Part shown: positions 28,222 through 37,986 of the stretch, in pieces
Position numbering within the stretch: the first letter of the stretch is position 1
Layout of the letters: every line of letters begins with the position of its first letter
Assembly: GCA_026415295.1 (NCBI GenBank)
Contig: JAOAHJ010000003.1
Location: 60,623 to 124,622, forward strand
Reading direction: 5' to 3'
Origin: Spirochaetota bacterium
Lineage (GTDB): Bacteria; Spirochaetota; JAAYUW01; JAOAHJ01
DNA length: 64,000 nucleotides
Notes under the pieces: generated by a model
Seen by the model: only the letters and a program-made list of their open reading frames with translations
Told to the model about the DNA's origin: nothing
Databases searched by the model: none
Program-made: the position numbers and the translations under genes

Positions 28222-29559
28222 TTATACTAGACCTTTATATCTAATGTAACTTTTAGCATATTTAATCCATCCAACAATTTGAATATTTGCAGGGCAACTA
28301 TAAGAGCAACTACCACATTCAATACAGTTATATAAGTCATACTGTTTTATTTCATCAAAATATTTAGCCTTTGCTAATTCGGCAAGTTTATTTGGAAGTA
28401 AATTCATTGGGCATACTGATATGCAACTAGAGCATTTAATACAGTGATTTTCTTCTGATTGTATTTGAAATTTTTTGGTTAAACACAAAATTCCACTAGT
28501 TCCTTTTGTAGTTGAATATTCTAAATTTGGTAATGCTTTTCCCATCATGGGACCACCTAAAATAACTTTCATAGTGTTTTCTTTTAATCCACCACAAAAT
28601 TTTATTATATCTTCAATTATCATCCCGTTTGGGACTATAAAATTTCCGGGTTTATTAATAGCATCCCCTGTTACTGTTATAATTCTATCTATTGAAGGTT
28701 TATTGTAGTAAAAAGCTTCATATATTGCAAATAAGGTTCCTACATTTGAAACTATAGCTCCAACATCAAAAGGGAGGCCTCCCTTAGGAACTTTTCTTTT
28801 AGATACTGAATAAATTAACATTTTTTCAGCACCTTGTGGATACTTCGTTTCAAGAGGTACCACTTCAATAGGCATATTGAATTCAGCTTTTAATTCGTTA
28901 AATCTTGTTAAAGCTTTTCTTTTATTGATTTCTATTCCAATATATATTTTGTTAAAATTAAATATTTTATGCACTATTTCAATTCCTCTTAAAATTTCCA
29001 TAGTTTTTTCAAGCATCAGTCTCGAATCAGATGTCAAAAATGGTTCACATTCAGCACCATTTACAACAAAAATATCTATAGGCTTATCTTTAATTTTATC
29101 ATAAGCAGATTTATATTTATAATAAACAGGAAAAGTTGCTCCTCCCATTCCTACAATACCATTTTTATGTATATGATTTAATATTTCTTCAGATTTTAAG
29201 TTATCTAATTTTATTTCTATTTTGTTCCATTTATGGTTTAAAGTTTCTTCTTTGTTAACTTTTATTTCTATATGTTCAACTATATTACCACCAGGAAGAG
29301 GTTTTTTTATAATGTTTGTAATTTTGCCTGAAATTGGAGAATGAATATTGGCTGAAACAGTACCTTGAGATTCTCCTATAATTTCACCTATTTTAACTTC
29401 ATCACCCTTTTTTTTGATACATTTTGCAGGAGTACCTAAATGTTGAGAAAGTGGAATAGAAATAGTATCAGGTAAATCAATATTTATAATTGGTAAATCA
29501 TCTGTTATTTCTTTAAAATAGTGAGGGTGGATACCTTTACTAAAAGATTTGATTTTCAT
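28222..29559 (-). CDS. rnfC: Rnf complex NADH-side subunit RnfC
   Basis: A 445-residue subunit. After the N-terminal domain comes GMGGATFPVYYKYK, the NADH/FMN-binding region, and at the C-terminal end two 4Fe-4S motifs, CIKCSSCISVCP (C373-C383) and CIECGSCSYSCP (C412-C422). RnfC is the cytoplasmic subunit that reduces NAD+ with electrons from ferredoxin. It is the first gene of the operon, with AAGGAG seven bases before the ATG. It diverges from oppA across a 249-base region. Length is the compact form without the long C-terminal extension of some gammaproteobacteria. Confidence 0.96.
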   Translation of the reverse strand: MKIKSFSKGIHPHYFKEITDDLPIINIDLPDTISIPLSQHLGTPAKCIKKKGDEVKIGEIIGESQGTVSANIHSPISGKITNIIKKPLPGGNIVEHIEIKVNKEETLNHKWNKIEIKLDNLKSEEILNHIHKNGIVGMGGATFPVYYKYKSAYDKIKDKPIDIFVVNGAECEPFLTSDSRLMLEKTMEILRGIEIVHKIFNFNKIYIGIEINKRKALTRFNELKAEFNMPIEVVPLETKYPQGAEKMLIYSVSKRKVPKGGLPFDVGAIVSNVGTLFAIYEAFYYNKPSIDRIITVTGDAINKPGNFIVPNGMIIEDIIKFCGGLKENTMKVILGGPMMGKALPNLEYSTTKGTSGILCLTKKFQIQSEENHCIKCSSCISVCPMNLLPNKLAELAKAKYFDEIKQYDLYNCIECGSCSYSCPANIQIVGWIKYAKSYIRYKGLV

Positions 29560-29746
29560 AAAATCTCCTTAGGAAGAATAAAAATATTTTTGTAAAAATT
29601 AACACTGTTTAAAATAAAATCAAATTAAATTTATTTTAAAAAATTTTGATAAAAAACTTAAATTATTATTAACAAAGAATACATAAAATTTATTTTTATT
29701 TTTTAATAATTTTTAATAATAGAATTTGTTTATTATTAAAAAATTC

Positions 29747-29772
29747 TTGACAATTTAGTTTGGTTTTATAAT
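29747..29772 (+). promoter_or_regulatory. Candidate promoter of oppA
   Basis: Consensus TTGACA (29747-29752) and consensus TATAAT (29767-29772), but the spacer is only 14 bases, below the usual 16-18. Overlapping -10-like words one or two bases further downstream would give 15-16. It ends 36 bases before the oppA start codon. Confidence 0.45.
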
Positions 29773-29808
29773 TTTTAATAAGTTAATATTTTTAGGAGGA
29801 AGTATTTT

Positions 29809-31392
29809 ATGAAAAAAATATTGTACATTGCTCTTTCCTTAATGCTTGTATTTTCTATGGTTTTTTTCTTCTCCTGTAAAAAAGCAGGTGGTGGTGTTAC
29901 TATAAGATATAATAATGGTACAGAACCAGAAACACTTGACCCAGCTGTTATGTCAGGGCATCCTGAAATGATGATAGCATATCAGCTTTTTGAAGGGCTT
30001 GTTTCTTATGATTCAAAAGCAAATCCTGTACCAGGTGTAGCAGAAAAATGGGACATTTCTGAAGATAAAACAGTTTATACTTTCCATTTAAGAAAAAATG
30101 TTAAATGGTCTGATGGAAAACCTGTTACTGCTGATGATTTTTATTTTGCTTGGCTTAGAGCTATGAAAACTGAAACAGGTGGTGACTATTCTTTTTTATA
30201 TTGGGATTACATTAAAGGAGCTAAAGAATATTCCGAAGGTAAAGCAACAGAAGCTGATGTTGGATTAAAAGTTATTGATAAATATACTTTCCAAGTAACA
30301 TTACTTGCTCCTACTCCATATATTTTAGATATATTTGCTTTCCCAACATTTATGCCTGTTCCAAAACATGTAGTTGAAAAAGTTGGAAATGATACATGGT
30401 TTAAAAAAGAAAATATTGTAACAAATGGTGCATATATTTTAAAGGAATGGATTCCTCAACAAAAAATTGTTATGCAGAAAAACAAATCTTATTGGGATGC
30501 TAAAAATGTTAAAGTAGATACTCTTGAGTTTTACGCTATTGAAGAAGCTACAACTGCTTTAGAAATGTATTTAAATAATCAACTTGATATTATTGGTGCT
30601 CCTCCAACAGAAAGAATTGATGAAATGAAAACAAGAGATGATTATTTCCAATTTCCAGAATTTGGGACATATTATTATATTATAAATGTTAAGGCTAATA
30701 AAGCTTTAGGTGATATTAAAGTAAGAAAAGCTTTATCTATGGCAATAGATAGAGAATATATTGTTAATTATATCACAAAATCAGGGCAAATTCCAGCATA
30801 CTGCTTTGTACCAACTGGTTTAACAGGTTATAATGGTCCAAAATTCGAAAAAGGTGATCTTGATACAGCTAGAAAACTTTTAGCTGAAGCAGGATATCCA
30901 AATGGAAAAGGTTTTCCAAAAATTACTATTTTATATAACACAAATGAAGCTCATAGAAAAATAGCAGAAGCTATTCAGCAAATGTGGTCAAAAGAACTTG
31001 GTATTAAAGTAGAATTATTAAATCAGGAATGGAAAGTTTATCTTGATGCAAGAGATAACCATCAATTTGATATTGCAAGAGCTGGTTGGATAGGTGATTA
31101 TATAGATCCTAAAACTTTCCTTGATATGTTCGTTACTGGTGGTTCTTTTAACAATGGTCAATGGTCTAATACAACATATGATGATTTAATTAATAAAGCT
31201 CTCAATGAGTTTGATATAACTAAGAGATATCAATTATTTGCAGAAGCTGAAAAAATATTGCTTGATGAGATGCCAATTATTCCAATTTATTTCTATGCTA
31301 CAGTTTTTATGAAGAAACCTTTCATTAAAGGATATGATGAAAATTTAAGAGATTTGCATCCATTTAAATATGTTTATATTGAAAAAAAATAA
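29809..31392 (+). CDS. oppA: Oligopeptide ABC transporter substrate-binding lipoprotein
   Basis: A 527-residue family-5 solute-binding protein. The signal peptide has a lipobox-like end (VFFFSC) with lipid-anchor C23. NNGTEPETLDPAVMSGHPE and LRKNVKWSDGKPVTADDF are conserved OppA/DppA segments; the C terminus has IPIYFYATVF. It captures peptides outside the inner membrane for OppBCDF. AGGAGG lies before the ATG, with a candidate promoter upstream and a strong terminator just downstream. OppA is therefore transcribed at higher level or separately from the permease genes, a common arrangement. It is less AT-biased in codon use than its neighbours, fitting high expression. Confidence 0.94.
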   Translation: MKKILYIALSLMLVFSMVFFFSCKKAGGGVTIRYNNGTEPETLDPAVMSGHPEMMIAYQLFEGLVSYDSKANPVPGVAEKWDISEDKTVYTFHLRKNVKWSDGKPVTADDFYFAWLRAMKTETGGDYSFLYWDYIKGAKEYSEGKATEADVGLKVIDKYTFQVTLLAPTPYILDIFAFPTFMPVPKHVVEKVGNDTWFKKENIVTNGAYILKEWIPQQKIVMQKNKSYWDAKNVKVDTLEFYAIEEATTALEMYLNNQLDIIGAPPTERIDEMKTRDDYFQFPEFGTYYYIINVKANKALGDIKVRKALSMAIDREYIVNYITKSGQIPAYCFVPTGLTGYNGPKFEKGDLDTARKLLAEAGYPNGKGFPKITILYNTNEAHRKIAEAIQQMWSKELGIKVELLNQEWKVYLDARDNHQFDIARAGWIGDYIDPKTFLDMFVTGGSFNNGQWSNTTYDDLINKALNEFDITKRYQLFAEAEKILLDEMPIIPIYFYATVFMKKPFIKGYDENLRDLHPFKYVYIEKK

Positions 31393-31441
31393 TTAAAAAA
31401 CTTAATTTACTAAATTACTATTATAGGAAGATTATTATAGG

Positions 31442-31476
31442 AAGAGAGAGGTTATATACCCTCTCTCTTTTTTTTA
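31442..31476 (+). terminator. Rho-independent terminator after oppA
   Basis: A ten-base stem (31442-31451 with 31460-31469, consisting of A/G repeats against T/C repeats) around an 8-base loop, followed by a T tract to 31476. It lies 50 bases after the oppA stop and separates oppA from the rest of the opp genes. Confidence 0.9.
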
Positions 31477-31679
31477 AAATTAAATGTTTTAGGAATAAAT
31501 CATTTAAAAAGTTTTAAATATATTTAGTTTTAAAATTAAAAAGAAAAGTTAAGTTAAATAATGCTATTATTTTTTGTTTTATTTTGTTAATTGATTTGCT
31601 AGTTTTTTAAAAAAAACTATATTTACTTTTTAATTAAATTATTTATTTTAAATTAAGTATGTTTTTATAGGTATATAAG

Positions 31680-32150
31680 ATGAATGATTGGTATGAGATA
31701 TTGATTAAGAGTGATAATCTAATAATAATTCAATACAAAAGGATCAATAGAATCATTCCTTTTTTTAGTTTATTTTTATTTTTATTTTTTTATTTAATTC
31801 TTCTTTTTTCTAAAGAAAGACTATTAATTCATCATCATCTATTTTTTTTAATTGTGCTATTTTTATCATTTTATTTAACATTTTTAGTGGATTCTTATGT
31901 TTTTGATAATTTAAGTAAAAATTTAACTATAAAAAATGGGTTCCTTTTTTTTATAAAAAAACAAAATTATTCATTTGCTGAAATTGAGAAAATAATAATC
32001 TCTAATTTTCTTTTCAAATACAAAAAAAAAGAAAGATTAGAAATAATAATTAATCTTAAAAATGGCAAGGTTTTTAAAATTGGAAACTTCAAAAAAGATA
32101 ATAAATTTTTAAAGTTTAGAAGTACTTTTTTGGATTTAATTGAAGAGTAA
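31680..32150 (+). CDS. Small membrane protein, function unknown
   Basis: A 156-residue protein not recognised as any named family. Two membrane segments (about 25-45 and 53-72) are joined by a short His-containing loop. They are followed by a 75-residue basic cytoplasmic domain with alternating strands (LTIKNGFLFFIKK...EIIINLKNGKVFKIGNF), a shape seen in bacterial PH-like domains. It sits between oppA and oppB on the same strand with 109 bases before oppB. Residue use is extremely Phe/Leu/Lys-rich. A role in Opp transport is only suggested by location. Confidence 0.55.
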   Translation: MNDWYEILIKSDNLIIIQYKRINRIIPFFSLFLFLFFYLILLFSKERLLIHHHLFFLIVLFLSFYLTFLVDSYVFDNLSKNLTIKNGFLFFIKKQNYSFAEIEKIIISNFLFKYKKKERLEIIINLKNGKVFKIGNFKKDNKFLKFRSTFLDLIEE

Positions 32151-32259
32151 AATATTTAATATAATAAATATATTTTTAGTAAATATTTATATTAATTTAG
32201 TAATAAAATTAATTGAAAGATAAATTCTTTTGGTTTAATTAAATTGACAAGGGGTTATT

Positions 32260-33207
32260 ATGAGAGCTATTTTATCTCCTGGATTTTTAAAATACTTAGT
32301 TAGAAGATTATTTTCTATGATTGTTACTGTTTTTATTATAATTACTTTGCTTTTTTTCATTATGAGATTAGCACCAGGAAGTCCATTTGATAAAGAAAAA
32401 CCAATGCCAGAAGCTATTAGAAAAGCGCTAGAGGCTAAATATAATCTCGATAAACCTATGTTTGTCCAATATTATTTATATTTAAAAGATTTAATTTTAA
32501 AAGGAGATTTTGGTCCTTCTATGAAATATAAAGGATTTACAGTTAATGAATTGTTAAAAGCAAAATTTCCAGTTTCTTTTTATATTGGGTTGATAACAAT
32601 AATATATTCAATAATTGTAGGAATTATTTTTGGTATAATATCAGCAATTTATCAAAATAAATGGCCAGATTATTTATTTATGGGGTTTGCTGTTATTGGG
32701 ATATCTATGCCTTCATTTTTAATAACCATATTATTTTTACTTTTATTTGCAAAAGTCTTAAAGTTTGTTCCTTTTATTTGGGAGAATGGCAATCCATTAA
32801 GTTATGTAGTTCCAGTATTGTCTTTATCTATGGCTGAAATTGCTTATATAACAAGATTAACCAAAGTTGGGATTTTAGATACTTTACACCAAGATTATAT
32901 AAGAACTGCTAGAGCTAAAGGTTTGCCTGAATCTAAAGTTATTATTAAACATGTATTAAAAGGTTCTTTGATACCAACTGTAACATTTATTGGTCCAGCT
33001 TTTGCAGCTATAGTAACAGGTTCTGTTGTAGTTGAACAAATATGTAATATTCCTGGTATAGGAAGAGATTATGTTCAAGCTGCTTTTAATAGAGATTATC
33101 CAGTATTTATGGGAGTTATGATTGTTTATTCTGCATTACTTATTTTAATGAATTTTGTAGTAGATATAGTTTATGCTTTTTTAGATCCAAGAATTAAGTA
33201 TAATTAA
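32260..33207 (+). CDS. oppB: Oligopeptide ABC transporter permease OppB
   Basis: A 315-residue BPD-type permease. TM1 near residues 17-35 precedes RLAPGSPFDKEKP, then comes the usual periplasmic loop and five more membrane helices. The coupling (EAA) loop is RTARAKGLPESKVIIKHVLKG, and VEQICNIPGIGRDYVQAAFNRDYP is the conserved C-terminal block. It forms the translocation pore with OppC. AGGGG precedes the ATG, and oppC follows after 21 bases. Confidence 0.95.
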   Translation: MRAILSPGFLKYLVRRLFSMIVTVFIIITLLFFIMRLAPGSPFDKEKPMPEAIRKALEAKYNLDKPMFVQYYLYLKDLILKGDFGPSMKYKGFTVNELLKAKFPVSFYIGLITIIYSIIVGIIFGIISAIYQNKWPDYLFMGFAVIGISMPSFLITILFLLLFAKVLKFVPFIWENGNPLSYVVPVLSLSMAEIAYITRLTKVGILDTLHQDYIRTARAKGLPESKVIIKHVLKGSLIPTVTFIGPAFAAIVTGSVVVEQICNIPGIGRDYVQAAFNRDYPVFMGVMIVYSALLILMNFVVDIVYAFLDPRIKYN

Positions 33208-33228
33208 AAAATATTTGAAGAGGTTAAT

Positions 33229-34581
33229 ATGACAGAAAGAAAAATAGAACTTGAAGAAGTTAAAGGTGTTTCCCTTTGGCTTGATGCTTGGAGAAGATTG
33301 AAAAAAAATAAAATGGCGGTGTTTGGAGCTATTGTTGTAATTATCCTTGCTCTTATTTCTTTATTTGCTTACCAAATTGCACCATATCCTTATGAAGAGA
33401 TAAATATGCCTCATCAATTTGAAAAACCAAATTTTTATAATTTCCCTTTTGTAACTAAAATTCATAAAAATGATTTAAAACATACTCTTGAGTTTATGGA
33501 TTATATCTATAAATCAGATGATCCTATATCAAGTTATATTAAAACAAATTATAAAGAAATTGAACAATATATAATAAGTTCTTTACCACTTATAGAAAAG
33601 TATAGAAAATATGATAAGATAAAGATTCCTGAAAAGAAAATAAAAAATAAAATAAATGCTGAATTTTCTTATTTATTAAACAAATATATTTTAAAAGACA
33701 AAAACTTTTATAATTTTATAGTTTCTAACATTGGTAAAAAAGATTTTTATTTATATAAATTTAATGAAAAAAGATTAATAGAAGATCTTTCTTATAAATT
33801 CAGAAGATTAAATAAAAAATACGAAAAAAATCTTACATTTTTTGCTATACAAAAGTTAAATAGAACTATCCTTGAAGATATTTATCCTGAATATATTTCT
33901 ATGGGAACATTTCTCGGAACAGATGCTTTAGGTAGAGACCTTCTTTCAAGGATTATTTATGGTGGAAGAGTTTCACTTACAGTAGGAGTAGTTACTGCTT
34001 TTATATCTTTTGTAATCGGTGTTATCTATGGGGCAATATCTGGTTTTGCAGGTGGAAAAATTGATAATTTAATGATGAGAATTGTTGATATTTTTTATGG
34101 GTTACCTTATATGTTTATAGTTATTTTACTAATGGTTATTTTTGGTAGAAATTATATGATGTTATTTATTGGAATTGCTATTGTATCATGGATGGGGATC
34201 GCAAGAATTACAAGAGGGCAAATAATATCATTAAAAAACAATGAATATATTGAGGCAGCTAAAACAATAGGAGCTTCAAAGTTTAGAATTATAACCAGAC
34301 ATTTAATTCCAAATGCACTTGGTCCTATAATAGTTTATATTACCCTTACAATACCTCAGGTTATGTTATCTGAAGCATTTCTTTCTTTTTTAGGTTTAGG
34401 GGTTCAACCACCACAGACATCTTGGGGACTTCTTGCTAATGAAGGAGCTAAAGCAATCTCAAATTATGCTTATCTTATAATTTATCCGGGTATTGTATTA
34501 ACAATATGTTTATTTTCACTAAATTTTTTAGGTGAAGGATTAAGAGATGCTTTAGATCCATCTTTAAAAAATAAAATATAA
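33229..34581 (+). CDS. oppC: Oligopeptide ABC transporter permease OppC with large periplasmic insertion
   Basis: A 450-residue permease; usual OppC is about 300. TM1 is at 30-50 (FGAIVVIILALISLFAYQIA). The standard FLGTDALGRDLLSRIIYGG does not begin until residue 228, leaving about 130 extra residues (roughly 66-225) in the loop after TM1, facing the periplasm. That loop is helical, rich in Lys, Tyr and Ile, and has no cysteines. The remaining five helices and the EAA loop (AAKTIGASKFRIITRHLIPNA) are normal. The insertion might contact OppA or the envelope. oppB is 21 bases upstream; oppD is 164 bases downstream. Confidence 0.93.
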   Translation: MTERKIELEEVKGVSLWLDAWRRLKKNKMAVFGAIVVIILALISLFAYQIAPYPYEEINMPHQFEKPNFYNFPFVTKIHKNDLKHTLEFMDYIYKSDDPISSYIKTNYKEIEQYIISSLPLIEKYRKYDKIKIPEKKIKNKINAEFSYLLNKYILKDKNFYNFIVSNIGKKDFYLYKFNEKRLIEDLSYKFRRLNKKYEKNLTFFAIQKLNRTILEDIYPEYISMGTFLGTDALGRDLLSRIIYGGRVSLTVGVVTAFISFVIGVIYGAISGFAGGKIDNLMMRIVDIFYGLPYMFIVILLMVIFGRNYMMLFIGIAIVSWMGIARITRGQIISLKNNEYIEAAKTIGASKFRIITRHLIPNALGPIIVYITLTIPQVMLSEAFLSFLGLGVQPPQTSWGLLANEGAKAISNYAYLIIYPGIVLTICLFSLNFLGEGLRDALDPSLKNKI

Positions 34582-34670
34582 TAATTGATTTTTTAATGCT
34601 TAAACAAAACAAAATATATAAATTTTTTGGAGCAAAAGAAATAAAATAAAGTAAGTGATTAATTATATGG

Positions 34671-34690
34671 AGCAAAGGTTGCCTTTGGCT
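34671..34690 (+). other. Intercistronic hairpin between oppC and oppD
   Basis: AGCAAAGG (34671-34678) pairs with CCTTTGGCT (34682-34690) with one bulged base and a 3-base loop. No T tract follows, so it is not a classic terminator; an mRNA-processing or stability element is possible. GGAGCAAAA/GGAGCAAAG also occurs as a direct pair at 34629 and 34669. Confidence 0.35.
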
Positions 34691-34745
34691 AATTTATAAT
34701 AGATATTAGTAAATTTTTTTAATTATTAAAATAAAAGGAATAATT

Positions 34746-35720
34746 ATGGAAAGAGAAATAATATTAAATGTAAATAAATTAAAAACAATCTTTAAAACTG
34801 ATGAAGGTATTGTTAAAGCTGTTAATGGAGTTTCATTTAAATTAAGAAAAGGAGAGTCTATTGGAATAGTAGGTGAATCAGGATGTGGCAAATCGGTAAC
34901 TAACTTAAGTATTATGAGGCTTATTCCTGAACCTCCTGGGAAAATAATAGATGGAGAAGTTATATATAAAGGTATAGATATTTTAAAATTAAAGAAAAAG
35001 GAACTTTATAATTTCAGAGGCAAGGAAATTTCTATGATATTTCAGGATCCTATGACTTCATTAAATCCATTTTTAACAATAGAAACACAACTAGTAGAAA
35101 CAATAATGTTACATGAGAATTTAAATAAAAAATCTGCGAAAGAAAAAGCAATTAATATGCTTAAAATGGTTGGAATTCCTAATGCAGAAAAGAGAATAAG
35201 CTCATATCCACACGAGTTTTCAGGCGGTATGAGACAAAGAGTTATGATAGCAATGTCTTTATCAACTAATCCATCATTATTAATTGCAGATGAACCTACT
35301 ACAGCTCTAGATGTCACTATACAAGCTCAAATATTAGAATTGATTCAGGAATTGCAAAAAAAAGTGCATATGTCACTTATTTTAATAACTCATGATCTTG
35401 GTGTTGTTGCAAGAATGACTGAAAGAATTATAGTAATGTATGCTGGCTATATAGTTGAAGAAAATTTTACTGAAGATTTATTTGAAAATCCAAAACACCC
35501 ATATACTTTTGGTTTATTAAAATCAATTCCTAAAATTGATGAAGAAGTAAAAGAGGAACTATTTTCTATTAAAGGTACTCCTCCAAATCTTGTTAATTTG
35601 CCTGATGCTTGTCCTTTTTACCCAAGGTGTGATAGAGTTCAGGATATATGCAGAGTAAAAATGCCTGAATTAAAAGATAATGGAAAAGGACATAGAATAG
35701 CATGTTTTAATCCTTATTAA
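34746..35720 (+). CDS. oppD: Oligopeptide ABC transporter ATPase OppD
   Basis: A 324-residue ATPase with Walker A GESGCGKS (43-50), ABC signature FSGGMRQRVMIA, Walker B LLIADEPTTALD and the switch histidine in LITHDLG. The C-terminal oligopeptide/dipeptide extension holds a cysteine set (ACPFYPRCDRVQDICRVKMP, with a final Cys near the end) that in this family can bind an Fe-S cluster. It pairs with OppF. oppF begins 35 bases after its stop. Confidence 0.96.
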   Translation: MEREIILNVNKLKTIFKTDEGIVKAVNGVSFKLRKGESIGIVGESGCGKSVTNLSIMRLIPEPPGKIIDGEVIYKGIDILKLKKKELYNFRGKEISMIFQDPMTSLNPFLTIETQLVETIMLHENLNKKSAKEKAINMLKMVGIPNAEKRISSYPHEFSGGMRQRVMIAMSLSTNPSLLIADEPTTALDVTIQAQILELIQELQKKVHMSLILITHDLGVVARMTERIIVMYAGYIVEENFTEDLFENPKHPYTFGLLKSIPKIDEEVKEELFSIKGTPPNLVNLPDACPFYPRCDRVQDICRVKMPELKDNGKGHRIACFNPY

Positions 35721-35755
35721 ATTTTATTTCGAAATTTTAAAATGAGAGGCTATTT

Positions 35756-36745
35756 ATGGAAAAATTAATAAAAATAAGAAACTTAAAAAAATATTTTGTT
35801 GTTGGATATAAAAATTTATTAAGAACAAAACCAATATATTTAAAAGCAGTTGATAATATTTCATTTGATATAAATAAAGGAGAGACTTTAGGATTAGTGG
35901 GTGAATCTGGATGTGGCAAATCTACATTGGCAAGAACTATAATTAGAATTCATGATCCGACAGATGGGGATATTCTCATAGGTGATAAGAATTATGCAAA
36001 ACTTAAACATGAAGAACTTATAAAAGAAAGAAGAAACATTCAAATGATATTTCAAGATCCTTATGCTTCATTAAATCCTAGAATGACAGTTGGAGATATT
36101 GTTGCAGAGCCTTTAATTATTTATAAAAAATTAAGGCTTATTGATATGACAAAAAATCAAATAAAAAAAAGAGTTCAAGAACTTTTTGAAATAGTAGGTC
36201 TTTCTAGAACGCATATTAATAGATATCCACATGAGTTTTCTGGTGGTCAAAGGCAGAGGATAGGGATAGCAAGGGCATTAGCTTTAAATCCTAAAATTAT
36301 TTTATGTGATGAACCAGTTTCAGCTCTTGATGTTTCAATACAATCACAAGTTTTGAACTTATTGATTAATTTGCAAAAAGAGTTTGGTTTAACTTATCTT
36401 TTTATTTCTCATAATCTTTCTGTTGTAAGACATATTTCAAATAGAATTGCAGTTATGTATCTTGGAAGAATAGTAGAAATATCTGACTATGAAGAGATAT
36501 ATAAAAATCCATTGCATCCTTATACTATTGCTCTCCTTTCTGCAGTTCCAATTCCTAATCCTAGAAAAGAAAAAGAGAGAAAAAGAATAATACTTGAGGG
36601 AGATGTTCCTTCTGCTGATAGAGAATTTAAAGGATGTAGATTTTATGATAGATGTTTTAAAAGAATGAATAAATGTATGGACCAAGCTCCAGAATTAAAA
36701 GAAGTTAAAAATGGACATTTTGTAGAGTGTTTCCTCTATGAATAA
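35756..36745 (+). CDS. oppF: Oligopeptide ABC transporter ATPase OppF
   Basis: A 329-residue ATPase with Walker A GESGCGKS (49-56), signature FSGGQRQRIGIARA, Walker B IILCDEPVSALD and FISHNLSVV. The C-terminal oligo/dipeptide region has GCRFYDRCFKRMNKCMDQAPEL. An N-terminal insert of about ten residues (KNLLRTKPIY) before AVDNISF is typical of OppF. It is the last gene of the opp cluster, ahead of a 130-base gap before asd. Confidence 0.96.
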   Translation: MEKLIKIRNLKKYFVVGYKNLLRTKPIYLKAVDNISFDINKGETLGLVGESGCGKSTLARTIIRIHDPTDGDILIGDKNYAKLKHEELIKERRNIQMIFQDPYASLNPRMTVGDIVAEPLIIYKKLRLIDMTKNQIKKRVQELFEIVGLSRTHINRYPHEFSGGQRQRIGIARALALNPKIILCDEPVSALDVSIQSQVLNLLINLQKEFGLTYLFISHNLSVVRHISNRIAVMYLGRIVEISDYEEIYKNPLHPYTIALLSAVPIPNPRKEKERKRIILEGDVPSADREFKGCRFYDRCFKRMNKCMDQAPELKEVKNGHFVECFLYE

Positions 36746-36876
36746 GCTATTTTTTAAAAAAAATTATGTGCAATGAAGCCATATAATTTTTTTTAATATT
36801 TTAAAGTTATAATTATAATAAAAAAAATAAAAATATTAAATATTATTATTATAATATTGTTTAATGGGAATAAATT

Positions 36877-37953
36877 ATGAAAGAGAATAAAAATATTAAA
36901 ATAAATGTTGGGATTCTGGGAGCAACAGGAGCAGTAGGACAGAGATTTTTGTCATTGCTTGAAGATCATCCATTTTTTTATATTACTGATCTTGTGGCAT
37001 CAGAAAAATCTGCAGGGAAAAAATATGGAGAAGTTGTTAATTGGATAATAGAAAAAAGTTTACCCGAGAAATTTAAAAATTATATTATTAAGGATGTTAA
37101 TTCTAACTTTGATGCAAGGCTTTTTTTTTCAGCATTAGATTCTTCAGTAGCTGCTGAGATCGAAATGGACTTTATAAAAAAAGGTTATGTAATAATATCT
37201 AATGCAAAAAATTTTAGAATGCACGAAAATGTTCCTTTATTACTTGCCGATATAAATCCAGATCATATAAAACTTATTGATTATCAAAATTATGGTAAAG
37301 GTTGTATAATTACAAACCCTAATTGTGTTGTATCTGGACTTGCAACATCATTAAAGCCTCTTATAGATAATTTTGAAATTGAATTTGTAAATGTTACTAC
37401 TATGCAAGCAGTATCTGGTGCAGGCTATCCAGGGGTACCATCTATTGATATATTAGGTAATATTATTCCTTATATAAAAGATGAAGAAAGTAAGATAGAG
37501 ACAGAGCCTTTAAAAATTTTAGGAAAATTGGAAGAAGAAAATAAAAAAATAAAATTTGCAGATTTTAAAATATTTGCTCAAGCTAATAGAGTTCCTGTAT
37601 TGAATGGGCATACTGGATCTGTTTTAGTAAAGTTTAAAAATAAAATCAATATTGATGATATTAAGATTTTATATAAAAATTTTGAAACCAAATTTAATTT
37701 TCAGAGTAAATTTTTAAATTACAAAGTTATTAGATTTGAGGATAGAGATGATTATCCACAAATAAGATTTGATCTAATGAAGGATTATGGGATGTCAGTA
37801 TCTATAGGACACTTAAAAAAGAAAGATGATTATTTTATTCATTATTTATTTTTAACACATAATACTATTAGAGGTGCTGCAGGTGCTGCTATTTTAAATG
37901 GGGAACTTCTATGTTCAAATAGTGAAAATTTAATAAAATATAATCTTGTTTAA
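36877..37953 (+). CDS. asd: Aspartate-semialdehyde dehydrogenase
   Basis: A 358-residue enzyme of the archaeal/fungal-type branch. NVGILGATGAVGQRF (10-24) is the NADP-binding Rossmann loop, TNPNCVVSGLA carries the catalytic Cys150, and GHTGSVLVKF contains the conserved histidine. It reduces aspartyl phosphate to the semialdehyde for lysine/diaminopimelate, threonine and methionine synthesis. No aspartokinase or dapA is adjacent. It has no obvious strong Shine-Dalgarno (GGGAATAA). It is followed after 33 bases by an unrelated signalling-type gene. Confidence 0.93.
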   Translation: MKENKNIKINVGILGATGAVGQRFLSLLEDHPFFYITDLVASEKSAGKKYGEVVNWIIEKSLPEKFKNYIIKDVNSNFDARLFFSALDSSVAAEIEMDFIKKGYVIISNAKNFRMHENVPLLLADINPDHIKLIDYQNYGKGCIITNPNCVVSGLATSLKPLIDNFEIEFVNVTTMQAVSGAGYPGVPSIDILGNIIPYIKDEESKIETEPLKILGKLEEENKKIKFADFKIFAQANRVPVLNGHTGSVLVKFKNKINIDDIKILYKNFETKFNFQSKFLNYKVIRFEDRDDYPQIRFDLMKDYGMSVSIGHLKKKDDYFIHYLFLTHNTIRGAAGAAILNGELLCSNSENLIKYNLV

Positions 37954-37986
37954 TTTTATTTAAAATTAAGATTAAATATTATATAA

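Noticed and set aside
32244..32249. TTGACA just before oppB
   Set aside because: It is only 16 bases from the oppB start codon, merging with the ribosome-binding site, so it cannot be a -35 element for oppB.
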